Assembly (NCBI GenBank): GCA_022574065.1
Contig: JACZST010000022.1
Span: forward strand, 1-13,182
Length of the DNA stretch: 13,182 nucleotides
DNA from: Acidobacteriota bacterium
GTDB lineage: Bacteria > Actinomycetota > Acidimicrobiia > Spongiisociales > UBA5794
Reading direction: 5' to 3'
Positions 1 to 6,455 of this stretch are shown piece by piece. The notes under the pieces were generated by a model. That model had not been told where the DNA came from and ran no database searches. It saw only the letters and a program-made list of their open reading frames with translations. Made by a program: the position numbers and the translations under genes. How positions within the stretch are numbered: the first letter of the stretch is position 1; each line of letters begins with the position of its first letter.

Positions 1-123
1 CATTCCGTGGCCCGGCGCGCGAAACCCACCCATCCCGTGAGTCGCCAGATACCCTTTGCCTGTACGGTTATCGGCCCAATCACCCAATTAGCAGAGCAAC
101 CGTTACCGGTGGATTTGGCGCTC

Positions 124-153
124 TTGCCGCCGGGTTTGTATCTGCCATATACT
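124..153 (+). promoter_or_regulatory. candidate dnaA promoter
   Basis: A -10-like TATACT lies at 148-153, and TTGCCG lies at 124-129 in the -35 position with an 18-bp spacer. This would start transcription near 160 and give a leader of about 150 nt before the GTG start of dnaA, with DnaA-box-like sites inside that leader. The rest of 1-308 holds no credible gene. No promoter was measured; this rests on consensus matching only. Confidence 0.45.
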
Positions 154-243
154 CCCGCCGCTCTCAGCGTCCGTCGCAGCTTTCCCTGGGGAGGTTGACT
201 CTCGAGCACCGGCCTCTGAGACGGCCAGGAACGCGAGGAAAGG

Positions 244-276
244 TTCTCCACAACCTGTGGACAGGTATGTGGACAG
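244..276. promoter_or_regulatory. DnaA-box-like sites in the dnaA leader
   Basis: Three 9-mers resemble the DnaA box TTATCCACA. TTCTCCACA (244-252) has one mismatch. TGTGGACAG occurs at 256-264 and 268-276; each reads CTGTCCACA on the minus strand, with two mismatches. The first two face each other as an inverted repeat (TCCACA, 3-nt gap, TGTGGA), and the last two are direct repeats 12 bp apart. Their place between the likely promoter and the start codon suits DnaA autoregulation, a known theme for dnaA genes. That role is inferred here. Confidence 0.55.
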
Positions 277-291
277 CAGCGGTGCAGCACC

Positions 292-299
292 AGGAGGAG
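292..299 (+). promoter_or_regulatory. ribosome binding site that fixes the dnaA start
   Basis: AGGAGGAG stands 9 nt before GTG 309 and is the only good Shine-Dalgarno sequence upstream of the conserved DnaA N-terminus. The earlier in-frame TTG at 195 directly abuts a GGGGAGG with no spacing, and ATG 267 and GTG 282 have no site. It lies just after an 11-bp palindrome GGTGCAGCACC (281-291). Confidence 0.7.
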
Positions 300-308
300 T
301 TGGGAAAA

Positions 309-1670
309 GTGGGGGATCCTCAAACGACGACCCTTGACTGGGATACATTTCACCGGGAATTGCGTCGTCGCATCCCTGCGGCGGCATGGCAGACGTGGAT
401 CGAGCCGTTGAAATCCTCGACCGAGTCCGGAACTCTCCGGGTCGTTGCTCCCACCGAGTTCCACTACCGCTGGGTGGGGGATCGATATCTCCCGGTCATC
501 GAACAAACCGCCCAGGATGTCTTCGGTATCGGCATCGAATTTGGTTTCCGCGAGCCAGACGTCGAATCGGATCCCGCAACAACGACACCGCCTGTGCAAT
601 CGAGCCTTCCCATCGAGGAGGAACCGTCGTCGCCGCCCACTCCCGGCCCCCGCCTGGTTCCGAGATATACCTTCGACAACTTTGTGGTCGGCCAGTCCAA
701 TCGATTCGCCAACGCCGCTGCCCTCGCCGTCGCCGAACAACCCGGGAGCCAATACAACCCGTTGTTCATCTACGCAAACGCCGGGCTCGGCAAGACCCAC
801 CTCCTGCACGCCGTCGGCCACCACCGGATGGAAATCGACAACTCGGCACGTGTGCGCTACGTGTCCTCAGAACAATTTTTCAACGAATTCATCAACGGCA
901 TTCGACGCAAGCGTATGAATGAGTTCAAGGACCGCTATCGCAAGATCGACGTCCTACTCCTGGACGATGTGCAGTTCTTTGACGGCAAGGAACAGATCCT
1001 CGAAGAGTTTTTCCATACCTTCAACAGCTTGTACGAGGCCGGGAAACAGCTGGTGATCAGCTCGGATCGTCACCCCAAGCGCCTGTCCACGCTCGAAGAC
1101 CGCCTTCGTAGCCGATTCGAGTGGGGTCTGCTCACCGACATCCAACCACCGGACATCGAAACTCGCCTCGCCATTCTCCGCAAAAACGCAGAGTTCGCCC
1201 CGACGGCCGTTCCGAAGGAGGTGATGACCTACATTGCAGAAAACGTCCACCAGAACATCAGAGAACTCGAGGGTGCACTCACCAGAGTGACCGCGTTTGC
1301 CGCCCTGACCAACGAGCAAATCACGCTGTCGATGGCGCAACAGGTGCTCGCCGATGTGATCCGCCACCATGACACCGCCCCCCCGACCGCCGACCGCATC
1401 ATCGCTATCACAGCCGACCATTTCGCAACCACACCGGCCGATCTGGTCGGACCAAGCCGCAAGCAGCCCTTAGCTCGCTCGCGACAGATTGCGATGTACC
1501 TGTGTCGCGAAAACACCGATCTCTCTCTCCCCAAGATAGGCAAAGCCTTTGGAGACCGAGACCACACAACGGTCATCCACGCCGTTGACAAGATCAAGAC
1601 CCTCATGCGGAGCGACAAACAAGTCTTCGACGAGGTTTCACAACTCACCCACAAACTGAGGACAACATGA
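309..1670 (+). CDS. dnaA: chromosomal replication initiator protein DnaA
   Basis: DnaA is the AAA+ ATPase that binds DnaA boxes, opens oriC and helps load the replicative helicase. With the GTG 309 start it is 453 aa, close to the usual length. Domain I is seen in the first 25 or so residues (WDTFHRELRRRIPAAAWQTW). A short Pro/Thr/Glu-rich linker (domain II) follows near residues 95-120. The AAA+ core opens at RYTFDNFVVG and carries Walker A with GLGKT at 159-163 (Lys162) and Walker B LLLDD with Asp219/Asp220. The domain IV DNA-binding signature DHTTVIHAVDKI begins at Asp418. The in-frame extension back to TTG 195 is not supported: it runs through the DnaA-box-like leader and lacks a spaced ribosome site. 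It is the first gene of the origin cluster and is likely autoregulated through the sites at 244-276. No key residue appears to be missing. Confidence 0.97.
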   Translation: MGDPQTTTLDWDTFHRELRRRIPAAAWQTWIEPLKSSTESGTLRVVAPTEFHYRWVGDRYLPVIEQTAQDVFGIGIEFGFREPDVESDPATTTPPVQSSLPIEEEPSSPPTPGPRLVPRYTFDNFVVGQSNRFANAAALAVAEQPGSQYNPLFIYANAGLGKTHLLHAVGHHRMEIDNSARVRYVSSEQFFNEFINGIRRKRMNEFKDRYRKIDVLLLDDVQFFDGKEQILEEFFHTFNSLYEAGKQLVISSDRHPKRLSTLEDRLRSRFEWGLLTDIQPPDIETRLAILRKNAEFAPTAVPKEVMTYIAENVHQNIRELEGALTRVTAFAALTNEQITLSMAQQVLADVIRHHDTAPPTADRIIAITADHFATTPADLVGPSRKQPLARSRQIAMYLCRENTDLSLPKIGKAFGDRDHTTVIHAVDKIKTLMRSDKQVFDEVSQLTHKLRTT

Positions 1671-1855
1671 CCGTTCTCCCCAACCCCCAGCCCGGTCGAT
1701 CACCGATTGTCGATAACCACCAACTTGTCAACACACGGTGTGGATCAAGAAACTCATACCCGGCAATGGCTTCTCCGCGTTATCCAAAATCCACACCCCC
1801 TACTACTACCACTAAGATTTGAACTTCAATAAGAAAGCAGAGGAAGAAACCAACT
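1671..1855. other. oriC: probable chromosomal replication origin (oriC)
   Basis: The gap between dnaA and dnaN is the usual oriC place in Actinomycetota. It holds several sequences close to TTATCCACA: TGTCGATAA at 1708-1716 (minus strand TTATCGACA, one mismatch), TTGTCAACA at 1725-1733 (two), TGTGGATCA at 1739-1747 (minus strand TGATCCACA, one), TTATCCAAA at 1780-1788 (one) and AAATCCACA at 1787-1795 (two). The right part, from about 1801 to 1840, is richer in A/T than its surroundings and follows a DnaA-trio run. The whole region is shorter than the origins of Streptomyces or Mycobacterium and has no perfect box. The assignment rests on location plus box clustering; GC skew could not be used in so small a window. 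Confidence 0.85.
1780..1817 (+). promoter_or_regulatory. DnaA box plus DnaA-trio unwinding element
   Basis: Two overlapping DnaA-box-like sites (1780-1788 and 1787-1795) are followed by a 4-nt C spacer (1796-1799). A run of triplets then reads CTA CTA CTA CCA CTA (1800-1814), leading into A/T-rich sequence. This is the order described for the basal unwinding system of Bacillus subtilis: box, short GC spacer, DnaA-trios, AT-rich strand. In that system DnaA extends from the box onto single-stranded trios. The match is seen directly; its function in this organism is inferred. Confidence 0.7.
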
Positions 1856-2935
1856 GTGCGTATCCGGGCTGAACGAGACGACCTTGCCGATGTCCTCACT
1901 AGGGCCGGCCGAGCTGTAGGACCGCGATCGCCATTACCGATCCTGCAGGGGATTCTTTGTGAGGTGAGAGGGGGACGGTTCCAGGTGACCGGCACCGATA
2001 ACGAGGTGACTGTGCGGTCATTCCTCGAGGTCGAAGGCCTGGAGGATGGAGCAACGGTCGTTCAGGCCAAGCTGGCAGCGGACGCGGTGAGAAAGCTCCC
2101 CCAGGGAGCGGTGTCGATGACGGCTGCCGACGGAGAGGTCGAGATCACAGGGAACGGTCCACGATTCCGGCTGCGGGAGATGAACGTGGACGATTTCCCG
2201 GCGGTGTCCGAAAGCACGGAAGGAGATAGCGTTGAGGTAGATGGCAAGGTGTTGATCGACGCGCTGACTCAGGTAGGCACTGCCGCTTCCGGGGACGACG
2301 CACGGCCCACGCTCACCGGCGTCCTTTTCGAGGAAAACGAAGGGGCGCTGCGCCTTGTGGCAACTGATTCATACCGGCTGGGGGTGAGGGATGTTCCCTC
2401 CATCGGTGTCAAGGGTTCGCGCTTGGTTCCGTATCGAGCCCTTCGTGAATTACAGCGGACGATCGGAGATGGCCCGATGACGGTGACGCTCGGCGAGCGG
2501 GAGGCGACCTTCGAATCTGACATCGGGCGCCTTACGGCCCGGATCATCGACGCGACCTTCCCCAACTACCGGCAGTTGCTGCCGGATGAGTTTCCCAATT
2601 CGCTGGAGGTGTCCAAGGAGGCTTTGCTCGAAGCGGTGGGGAGAGCGGCACTTGTCGCCGAGGATCACATTCCGGTCCGGCTCAACCTCCATGACGGGGG
2701 AGTCGAGCTGAGCGTGGTCCGTCAGGAAGTCGGGGAAGAAACCGAGCACATTGAAGGCACTTACAAGGGTGACGAGATGACGATCGCGTTCAACACCCGG
2801 TATCTGACCGATGGTGCTGCCGCAGTACACGGGGATACGGTCGTGTTGGAGACCAGCGACCCTCTGAAGCCGGGAATGCTGCACGGTGCCGACGGGGATG
2901 AGTTCCGATATCTCCTCATGCCGGTGCGTCTGTGA
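1856..2935 (+). CDS. dnaN: DNA polymerase III sliding clamp (beta subunit)
   Basis: The beta clamp is a ring-shaped dimer that tethers DNA polymerase III and other clamp-binding proteins to DNA. The product is 359 aa, near the usual length of about 370, with three clamp-like domains. Recognisable family segments include LPILQGILCEVRGG near residue 27, ATDSYRLGVRDV in the middle domain and the terminal YLLMPVRL. The GTG start at 1856 is preceded by GAGGAAG (1840-1846) with a 9-nt spacer, and the N-terminus MRIRAERDDL fits the family. The ribosome site lies in the right edge of the proposed oriC, so the origin and the dnaN leader overlap. recF follows after 30 nt with no visible terminator, so co-transcription with recF and dciA is likely. 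Confidence 0.97.
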   Translation: MRIRAERDDLADVLTRAGRAVGPRSPLPILQGILCEVRGGRFQVTGTDNEVTVRSFLEVEGLEDGATVVQAKLAADAVRKLPQGAVSMTAADGEVEITGNGPRFRLREMNVDDFPAVSESTEGDSVEVDGKVLIDALTQVGTAASGDDARPTLTGVLFEENEGALRLVATDSYRLGVRDVPSIGVKGSRLVPYRALRELQRTIGDGPMTVTLGEREATFESDIGRLTARIIDATFPNYRQLLPDEFPNSLEVSKEALLEAVGRAALVAEDHIPVRLNLHDGGVELSVVRQEVGEETEHIEGTYKGDEMTIAFNTRYLTDGAAAVHGDTVVLETSDPLKPGMLHGADGDEFRYLLMPVRL

Positions 2936-2965
2936 AGGCGTCGGCCACGACGCCCGTATAGGCAG

Positions 2966-4054
2966 GTGGAACTGGACTGGCTGGAGTTGAACGGTTACCG
3001 CTGCTACGCAAACCTCCATTTCGAGCCGGCATCCGGCGTGAACGTGCTCGTCGGGAACAACGGCGCCGGCAAGACGAGCGTGTTAGAAGCAATTGCCTAC
3101 CTCGGGCTACTGCGCTCGTTTCGTGGTACTCCGGACGAGTCCATCGTGTCGATCGAAGCGGAGTCTGCGGTGCTTCGAGGGGAGTTCTCCATACCGTCCG
3201 GCTCGGTACGCGTCGAGGTCGAGATCCCTCAGGAGGGGCGACGCGCGATCCTGCTGAACGGGAAGCGGCCCAAACGAAATCGAGACGTGCTCGCCCAAGT
3301 GCCGGTCGTGGTATTCCATCCGGACGATCTCGCTGTCGTGAAGCGCGGCCCGGGCCTGCGCAGGGGGTATCTGGACGACCTGGCAGCCCAGCTACGGCCG
3401 CAGGCTGCCGCTGATCAGCAGGAATACGACAGGGCGTTGCGACAACGCAACGCCCTGCTGCGACAGGAGGGCAGGAGCGCCGATCGGACGACGTTGGATG
3501 CATGGGACGCCCGTGTGACCGAGGCCGGGGCCAGGGTTTTTGTGGATCGGCTCAGAGTGCTGGATGCCCTTGATGGGCATCTTGGAGAGGCGTACCGATT
3601 GGTCGGAGCGAGGGGAAGGCTGGCATGGGAATACATTTCCAATTGGGGGGCGACGGCTGCAGACGACCTCGCCGCTGCGGAGGTGAAACTCAGCAATGCT
3701 TTGGCGGCGCGGCGCGACCGCGATCTCGATCAACGTACGACGACAGCCGGGCCCCACCGCGATGATCCGTTTTTGGTTGTGGACGGCCGCCCAGCAAGGA
3801 CGATGGCGAGCCAGGGCGAGCAGCGGACGATCGCGGTTTCCCTCAAGGTCGGCGCCTACCGCGTCCTCGCCCAAGAACGCCCAACCCTGCCGATTCTTCT
3901 CCTCGATGATGTCTTTTCCGAGCTCGACCCAAGACGGGCAAGGGGCGTGCTCGACCTGTTCGGTGGTGGGCAGGTTTTTGTCACAACCGCACGTGATGAT
4001 GACGTTCCGGTCGATGGGAGACGCTGGGTGGTGGAAGGAGGTGTCGTCAGATGA
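2966..4054 (+). CDS. recF: DNA replication and repair protein RecF
   Basis: RecF is an SMC-like ATPase that works with RecO and RecR to load RecA at single-strand gaps and stalled forks. The 362-aa product has the full motif set: Walker A GNNGAGKT at 30-37 (Lys36), the family segment RRGYLDDL near residue 132, the ABC-type signature SQGEQRT from residue 282, and Walker B LLLDD with Asp314/Asp315 followed by VFSELDPRRARG. The start is GTG 2966, giving MELDWLELNGYRCY, a normal RecF N-terminus. Its ribosome site is weak (AGG at 2960-2962), so translation may depend on the upstream dnaN message 30 nt away. The stop overlaps the next gene's start as ATGA, implying translational coupling with dciA. 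Confidence 0.96.
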   Translation: MELDWLELNGYRCYANLHFEPASGVNVLVGNNGAGKTSVLEAIAYLGLLRSFRGTPDESIVSIEAESAVLRGEFSIPSGSVRVEVEIPQEGRRAILLNGKRPKRNRDVLAQVPVVVFHPDDLAVVKRGPGLRRGYLDDLAAQLRPQAAADQQEYDRALRQRNALLRQEGRSADRTTLDAWDARVTEAGARVFVDRLRVLDALDGHLGEAYRLVGARGRLAWEYISNWGATAADDLAAAEVKLSNALAARRDRDLDQRTTTAGPHRDDPFLVVDGRPARTMASQGEQRTIAVSLKVGAYRVLAQERPTLPILLLDDVFSELDPRRARGVLDLFGGGQVFVTTARDDDVPVDGRRWVVEGGVVR

Positions 4055-4401
4055 GAGCGAAGTATTACCAGCCGGGGGAACCGGATCGGGAACTAGAGGA
4101 GATCACCGAATTGCTTGGAACGATCATTTCCCGAGTTGGCACAGGCGCCAGCGCCGACGCCGGAACCCTCGTCGGGGAGTGGGATGACATCGTTCCCGAA
4201 CGATGGCGAGATAGGGCTCGTCCGGTGGGAGTCCGGGGCAAGGTGCTTCTCGTCGAGGTGCGATCAGGGACCGATGCCACCGTGCTCAGGCACGATACAG
4301 CAGACCTGTTGAGACGGATCTCGGGCCGATTCGGAGGCGGGCTTGTCGACGATGTGCGGGTTCGTGTCGTTCCGCAACAGGCGCCCAGGAAAGACCTTTG
4401 A
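4051..4401 (+). CDS. dciA: DUF721 protein, probable helicase loader/operator DciA
   Basis: This 116-aa protein has the DUF721 features: an N-terminal helical stretch (ELEEITELLGTIIS), the segment VGEWDDIVPERWRDRARPVG, and a beta-rich part (KVLLVEVRSGTDATVLRH) ending in LLRRISGRFGGGLVDDVRVRVV. DUF721 proteins in this position (between recF and gyrB, like Rv0004 of Mycobacterium tuberculosis) are regarded as DciA. DciA interacts with the replicative helicase DnaB in bacteria lacking DnaC or DnaI loaders. The start ATG 4051 overlaps the recF stop by 4 nt and has an upstream GGAGG at 4037-4041. The stop codon (4399-4401) lies inside the first copy of the repeat in the gyrB control region. The assignment comes from sequence pattern and synteny. 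Confidence 0.9.
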   Translation: MRAKYYQPGEPDRELEEITELLGTIISRVGTGASADAGTLVGEWDDIVPERWRDRARPVGVRGKVLLVEVRSGTDATVLRHDTADLLRRISGRFGGGLVDDVRVRVVPQQAPRKDL

Positions 4402-4448
4402 AATCAAGGAATTCAATACGGGAAATCCGTTGAAAGTCAAGGGATTTC
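4398..4448. repeat. nested direct and inverted repeats upstream of gyrB
   Basis: TTGAAATCAAGGAATTC (4398-4414) recurs as TTGAAAGTCAAGGGATTTC (4430-4448), 32 bp downstream, about three helical turns. The second copy is also the centre of an inverted repeat. Outer arms GAAATCC (4422-4428) and GGATTTC (4442-4448) and inner arms TTGA (4430-4433) and TCAA (4437-4440) surround a 3-nt centre, with one G opposite G as the only arm mismatch. The palindrome covers where a -35 box for the TATAAT at 4462 would lie. It could be an operator or a hairpin in dciA read-through RNA. No T run follows, so an ordinary terminator is unlikely. Confidence 0.7.
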
Positions 4449-4461
4449 GACCGATTCACAC

Positions 4462-4467
4462 TATAAT
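4462..4467 (+). promoter_or_regulatory. gyrB promoter -10 box
   Basis: A perfect TATAAT at 4462-4467 is striking in this GC-rich sequence. The matching -35 position (about 4439-4444, AAGGGA) is poor and falls in the right half of the inverted repeat. This suggests either activator dependence or a promoter that relies on its -10 box and DNA topology. Transcription would begin near 4474, leaving a leader of about 50 nt that can pair GCCCC (4484-4488) with GGGGC (4504-4508) just before the ribosome site AAGGAG (4515-4520). Confidence 0.6.
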
Positions 4468-4524
4468 GAGAGAGGTACAAATCGCCCCCAACAGAGCCCG
4501 AAAGGGGCAGGCCGAAGGAGCTCC

Positions 4525-6450
4525 GTGACCCAGCCCAAGCGCGACGTGAACGCGTCCTACGACGCCGAGGACATCAAAGTTCTCGAGGGCCTGGAAGCTG
4601 TCAGGCGACGGCCTGCGATGTACATCGGATCGACCGGGCCAAAAGGTCTCCACCACCTGATATGGGAGGTCGTGGACAACTCGGTCGACGAGGCAATGGC
4701 TGGCTATGGCACGCGGATCGAGCTGTCGCTGCTAGCCGACGGCGGGGTCAGAGTCCGTGACAACGGGCGGGGCATCCCTGTCGCAAGACACCCGAAGACC
4801 AAGGAGTCGGCGCTGGACACGGTGATGACGACGCTCCACGCCGGCGGCAAATTCGAGGCGGGGGCCTACACGGTGTCCGGCGGGCTGCACGGGGTCGGTG
4901 TATCGGTGGTGAACGCGCTCGCCTCGCGGCTCGAGGTCGAAGTGATCAGAGACGGGTTCCGCTGGTCGCAGGCGTATGAGTACGGCGACCCGGTTGGATC
5001 GGTGAAGAAAGGGAAGGAAGCCAAGCGGACCGGGACTCAGGTGGTGTATTGGGCTGACCCTGAGATTTTCATCGATGGCGTCGACTACGACGCGAAAACC
5101 GTGGTGAATCGGCTCCGAGAGATGGCCTTCCTCAACAAGGGCCTGGAGATGCGCTTTCGCGACGAACGCGGGCCGGAGCCGGTCGAGGAGGTCTTTCGAT
5201 ACAGCGGAGGGATCGTCGACTTCGTACAGCACCTCAATGCCACCCGTGATGCAATTCATAAACAGGTCGCCTACTTCGAGGAGAGCTCCGCCGATGGGGA
5301 GCTCGAGGTGGCGATGCAGTGGACGTCTGGATACCACGAGACCATCCTCAGTTTCGCCAACAACATCAACACTCACGAGGGCGGGACACACGAAGAGGGC
5401 TTTCGCAAGGCGCTGACGAGGGCCGTAAACGATATGGCGCGGAGCAAGGGCTTGCTCAAGGAGAAGGACGACAACCTGACCGGTGAGGACGTGCGCGAGG
5501 GGCTCACTGCGGTTATATCGGTGAAGGTGCGCGAACCACAATTCGAAGGGCAGACCAAGACGAAGCTGGGAAACACCGAAATCCGCTCATTTGTCGAGAA
5601 GGCGCTCAACCAGGCGATTCCGGAGTGGCTGGAACGACACCCTGGGGATGGGCGGCGCATCGTCGAGAAGAGCACCCAGGCGGCGAAGGCGAGGTTGGCG
5701 GCACGCCAGGCGCGAGATCTGACGCGGCGCAAGAGTCTGCTCGAGTCTGGTGGTCTGCCAGGCAAGCTGTCGGACTGCGCATCGCGCGACGCTGCAGCGA
5801 CCGAGTTGTTCATCGTCGAGGGAGACTCGGCGGGCGGATCGGCCAAGCAGGCTCGGGACAGCGAGTACCAGGCGATCCTGCCAATTCGAGGCAAGATCAT
5901 CAATGTCGAGAAGAACAGGCTTGCCAGGGTCCTGCAAAACAACGAGATTCAGTCGTTGATCACCGGCATCGGCACCGGTATCGGTGACGAGTTGGACATC
6001 GAGAAGGCCAGGTATCACAAGATCATCATTCTCACCGACGCCGACGTCGATGGGGCACATATCCGGACGTTGCTGCTGACGTTCTTCTACAGACACATGA
6101 CCGAGGTCATCGAGGCCGGTTACATCTACATTGCCCAGCCGCCTCTGTTCTCGATCAAGATCGGGACCAAGACCGTCTGGGTCAAGAACGACGCCGAGCT
6201 CGAGGAACTCAAGGCTCAGAACGAGGGCAAGAAGATGAACATCCAACGCTTCAAGGGCCTTGGCGAGATGAACGCCGATCAGCTGTGGGCCACGACGATG
6301 GACCCTGCAGCCAGGGTGTTGCTTCGCGTCGATCTCGATGACCAACTCCGCGCCGAAGAGGCCTTTACCACGTTGATGGGCACCGACGTGGATGCCAGGC
6401 GGCGCTTTATCCTGCAAAACGCCGCCGACGTGCGGTTCCTCGATTTCTAG
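4525..6450 (+). CDS. gyrB: DNA gyrase subunit B
   Basis: GyrB is the ATPase half of DNA gyrase, the type IIA topoisomerase that introduces negative supercoils ahead of forks. The 641-aa product contains the GHKL ATP site with Glu48 and Asn52 (EVVDNSVDEA), Asp79 in RDNGRGIP and the glycine-rich SGGLHGVGVSVVN. The transducer domain follows. The TOPRIM domain has EGDSAGG with Glu432 and the metal-binding TDADVDG with Asp505/Asp507/Asp509. The C-terminal tail contains QRFKGLGEMNADQLW. It lacks the large insertion found in some proteobacterial GyrB. The GTG start has AAGGAG 4 nt upstream (4515-4520), a rather short spacing, but the protein begins normally at YDAEDIKVLEGLEAVRRRP. It is followed after 5 nt by gyrA and is probably transcribed from the TATAAT promoter at 4462. 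Confidence 0.98.
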   Translation: MTQPKRDVNASYDAEDIKVLEGLEAVRRRPAMYIGSTGPKGLHHLIWEVVDNSVDEAMAGYGTRIELSLLADGGVRVRDNGRGIPVARHPKTKESALDTVMTTLHAGGKFEAGAYTVSGGLHGVGVSVVNALASRLEVEVIRDGFRWSQAYEYGDPVGSVKKGKEAKRTGTQVVYWADPEIFIDGVDYDAKTVVNRLREMAFLNKGLEMRFRDERGPEPVEEVFRYSGGIVDFVQHLNATRDAIHKQVAYFEESSADGELEVAMQWTSGYHETILSFANNINTHEGGTHEEGFRKALTRAVNDMARSKGLLKEKDDNLTGEDVREGLTAVISVKVREPQFEGQTKTKLGNTEIRSFVEKALNQAIPEWLERHPGDGRRIVEKSTQAAKARLAARQARDLTRRKSLLESGGLPGKLSDCASRDAAATELFIVEGDSAGGSAKQARDSEYQAILPIRGKIINVEKNRLARVLQNNEIQSLITGIGTGIGDELDIEKARYHKIIILTDADVDGAHIRTLLLTFFYRHMTEVIEAGYIYIAQPPLFSIKIGTKTVWVKNDAELEELKAQNEGKKMNIQRFKGLGEMNADQLWATTMDPAARVLLRVDLDDQLRAEEAFTTLMGTDVDARRRFILQNAADVRFLDF

Positions 6451-6455
6451 ACGCG

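Noticed and set aside
1..198. Short plus-strand open frame from position 7, and a possible minus-strand start codon at 1-3.
   Set aside because: The frame has no ribosome site, no recognisable content and overlaps the dnaA promoter. A divergent gene such as rpmH may lie to the left, but three bases cannot support it.
4422..4448. Rho-independent terminator after dciA.
   Set aside because: The hairpin is followed by GACCGATTCAC rather than a T run, and it overlaps the promoter region, so a regulatory site is the better reading.
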